A stretch of DNA of 5,302 bases, from the NCBI GenBank assembly GCA_034440275.1, contig JAWXBS010000189.1:1-5302 (forward strand). The letters run 5' to 3'. Positions 5,249 to 5,302 of this stretch are shown here, piece by piece; position 1 is the first letter of the stretch, and every line of letters begins with the position of its first letter. The DNA is from VFBF01 sp034440275. Its GTDB lineage: Bacteria > Pseudomonadota > Alphaproteobacteria > Caulobacterales > Aquidulcibacteraceae. The notes below the pieces were generated by a model. It had not been told where the DNA came from. It was given only the letters and a program-made list of their open reading frames with translations, and searched no databases. A program made the position numbers and the translations under genes.

Positions 5249-5302
5249 GGCCCCCACCCTTTTGAGGGAGCAGCGTAGCACAGATCTGGATGACGAGGAC
5301 CG

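Noticed and set aside
4826..5278. 150-codon plus-strand frame opposite the RAYT gene
   Set aside because: Antisense shadow; the minus strand carries the HUH motif and other RAYT blocks.
5249..5302. Possible promoter with TACGCT as -10 for the RAYT gene
   Set aside because: Only three of six bases match the consensus and no -35 element is visible at the right distance.

Overview
The window is GC-rich DNA with strong G/C preference at third codon positions. A Gram-negative class (GN-type) sortase, a gene-transfer-agent-like terminase, a lipobox lipoprotein and a REP-associated transposase together suggest an alphaproteobacterium, perhaps near the Caulobacterales/Hyphomonadaceae. That placement is inference; there is no rRNA or other marker in the window.

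Left part (1-2120, + strand). The window opens in the last 45 codons of a protein with a Pro/Gly-rich linker, one hydrophobic helix and a KRR tail, the layout of a sorting or anchor signal. Its stop overlaps by 4 bases (GTGA) the start of a 304-residue membrane protein in which a four-helix VanZ-like domain is joined to a sortase whose His, Cys and Arg are all present. The two genes look like a translationally coupled substrate-enzyme pair. A 338-base gap follows. It contains no convincing gene but can fold into two well-formed hairpins, one of them a nested stem of about 20 pairs, so it may encode a structured RNA. Next comes a secreted protein of unknown function with two degenerate Asp-box motifs. 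A perfect 11-bp hairpin with a GCGA loop lies between its stop and the stop of the convergent terminase gene.

Middle (2179-4177, - strand). A 628-residue terminase large subunit has intact ATPase and nuclease motifs. It is preceded by about 230 extra residues that contain two related helix-turn-helix repeats and a polyproline linker. No portal, capsid or other packaging gene is next to it, so it is an orphan here. Its start codon sits in one arm of a perfect 10-bp inverted repeat, which could be an operator or a translation-control hairpin.

Right part (4178-5302, - strand). A small cysteine-containing lipoprotein is followed upstream by a REP-doublet (REPIN-like) palindrome pair and then by a REP-associated tyrosine transposase (RAYT) gene, whose stop codon lies within the proximal REP arm.

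The most interesting items are the VanZ-sortase fusion with its atypical candidate substrate tail, the orphan terminase with a duplicated HTH fused to it, the unexplained structured intergenic region, and the RAYT/REPIN pair.
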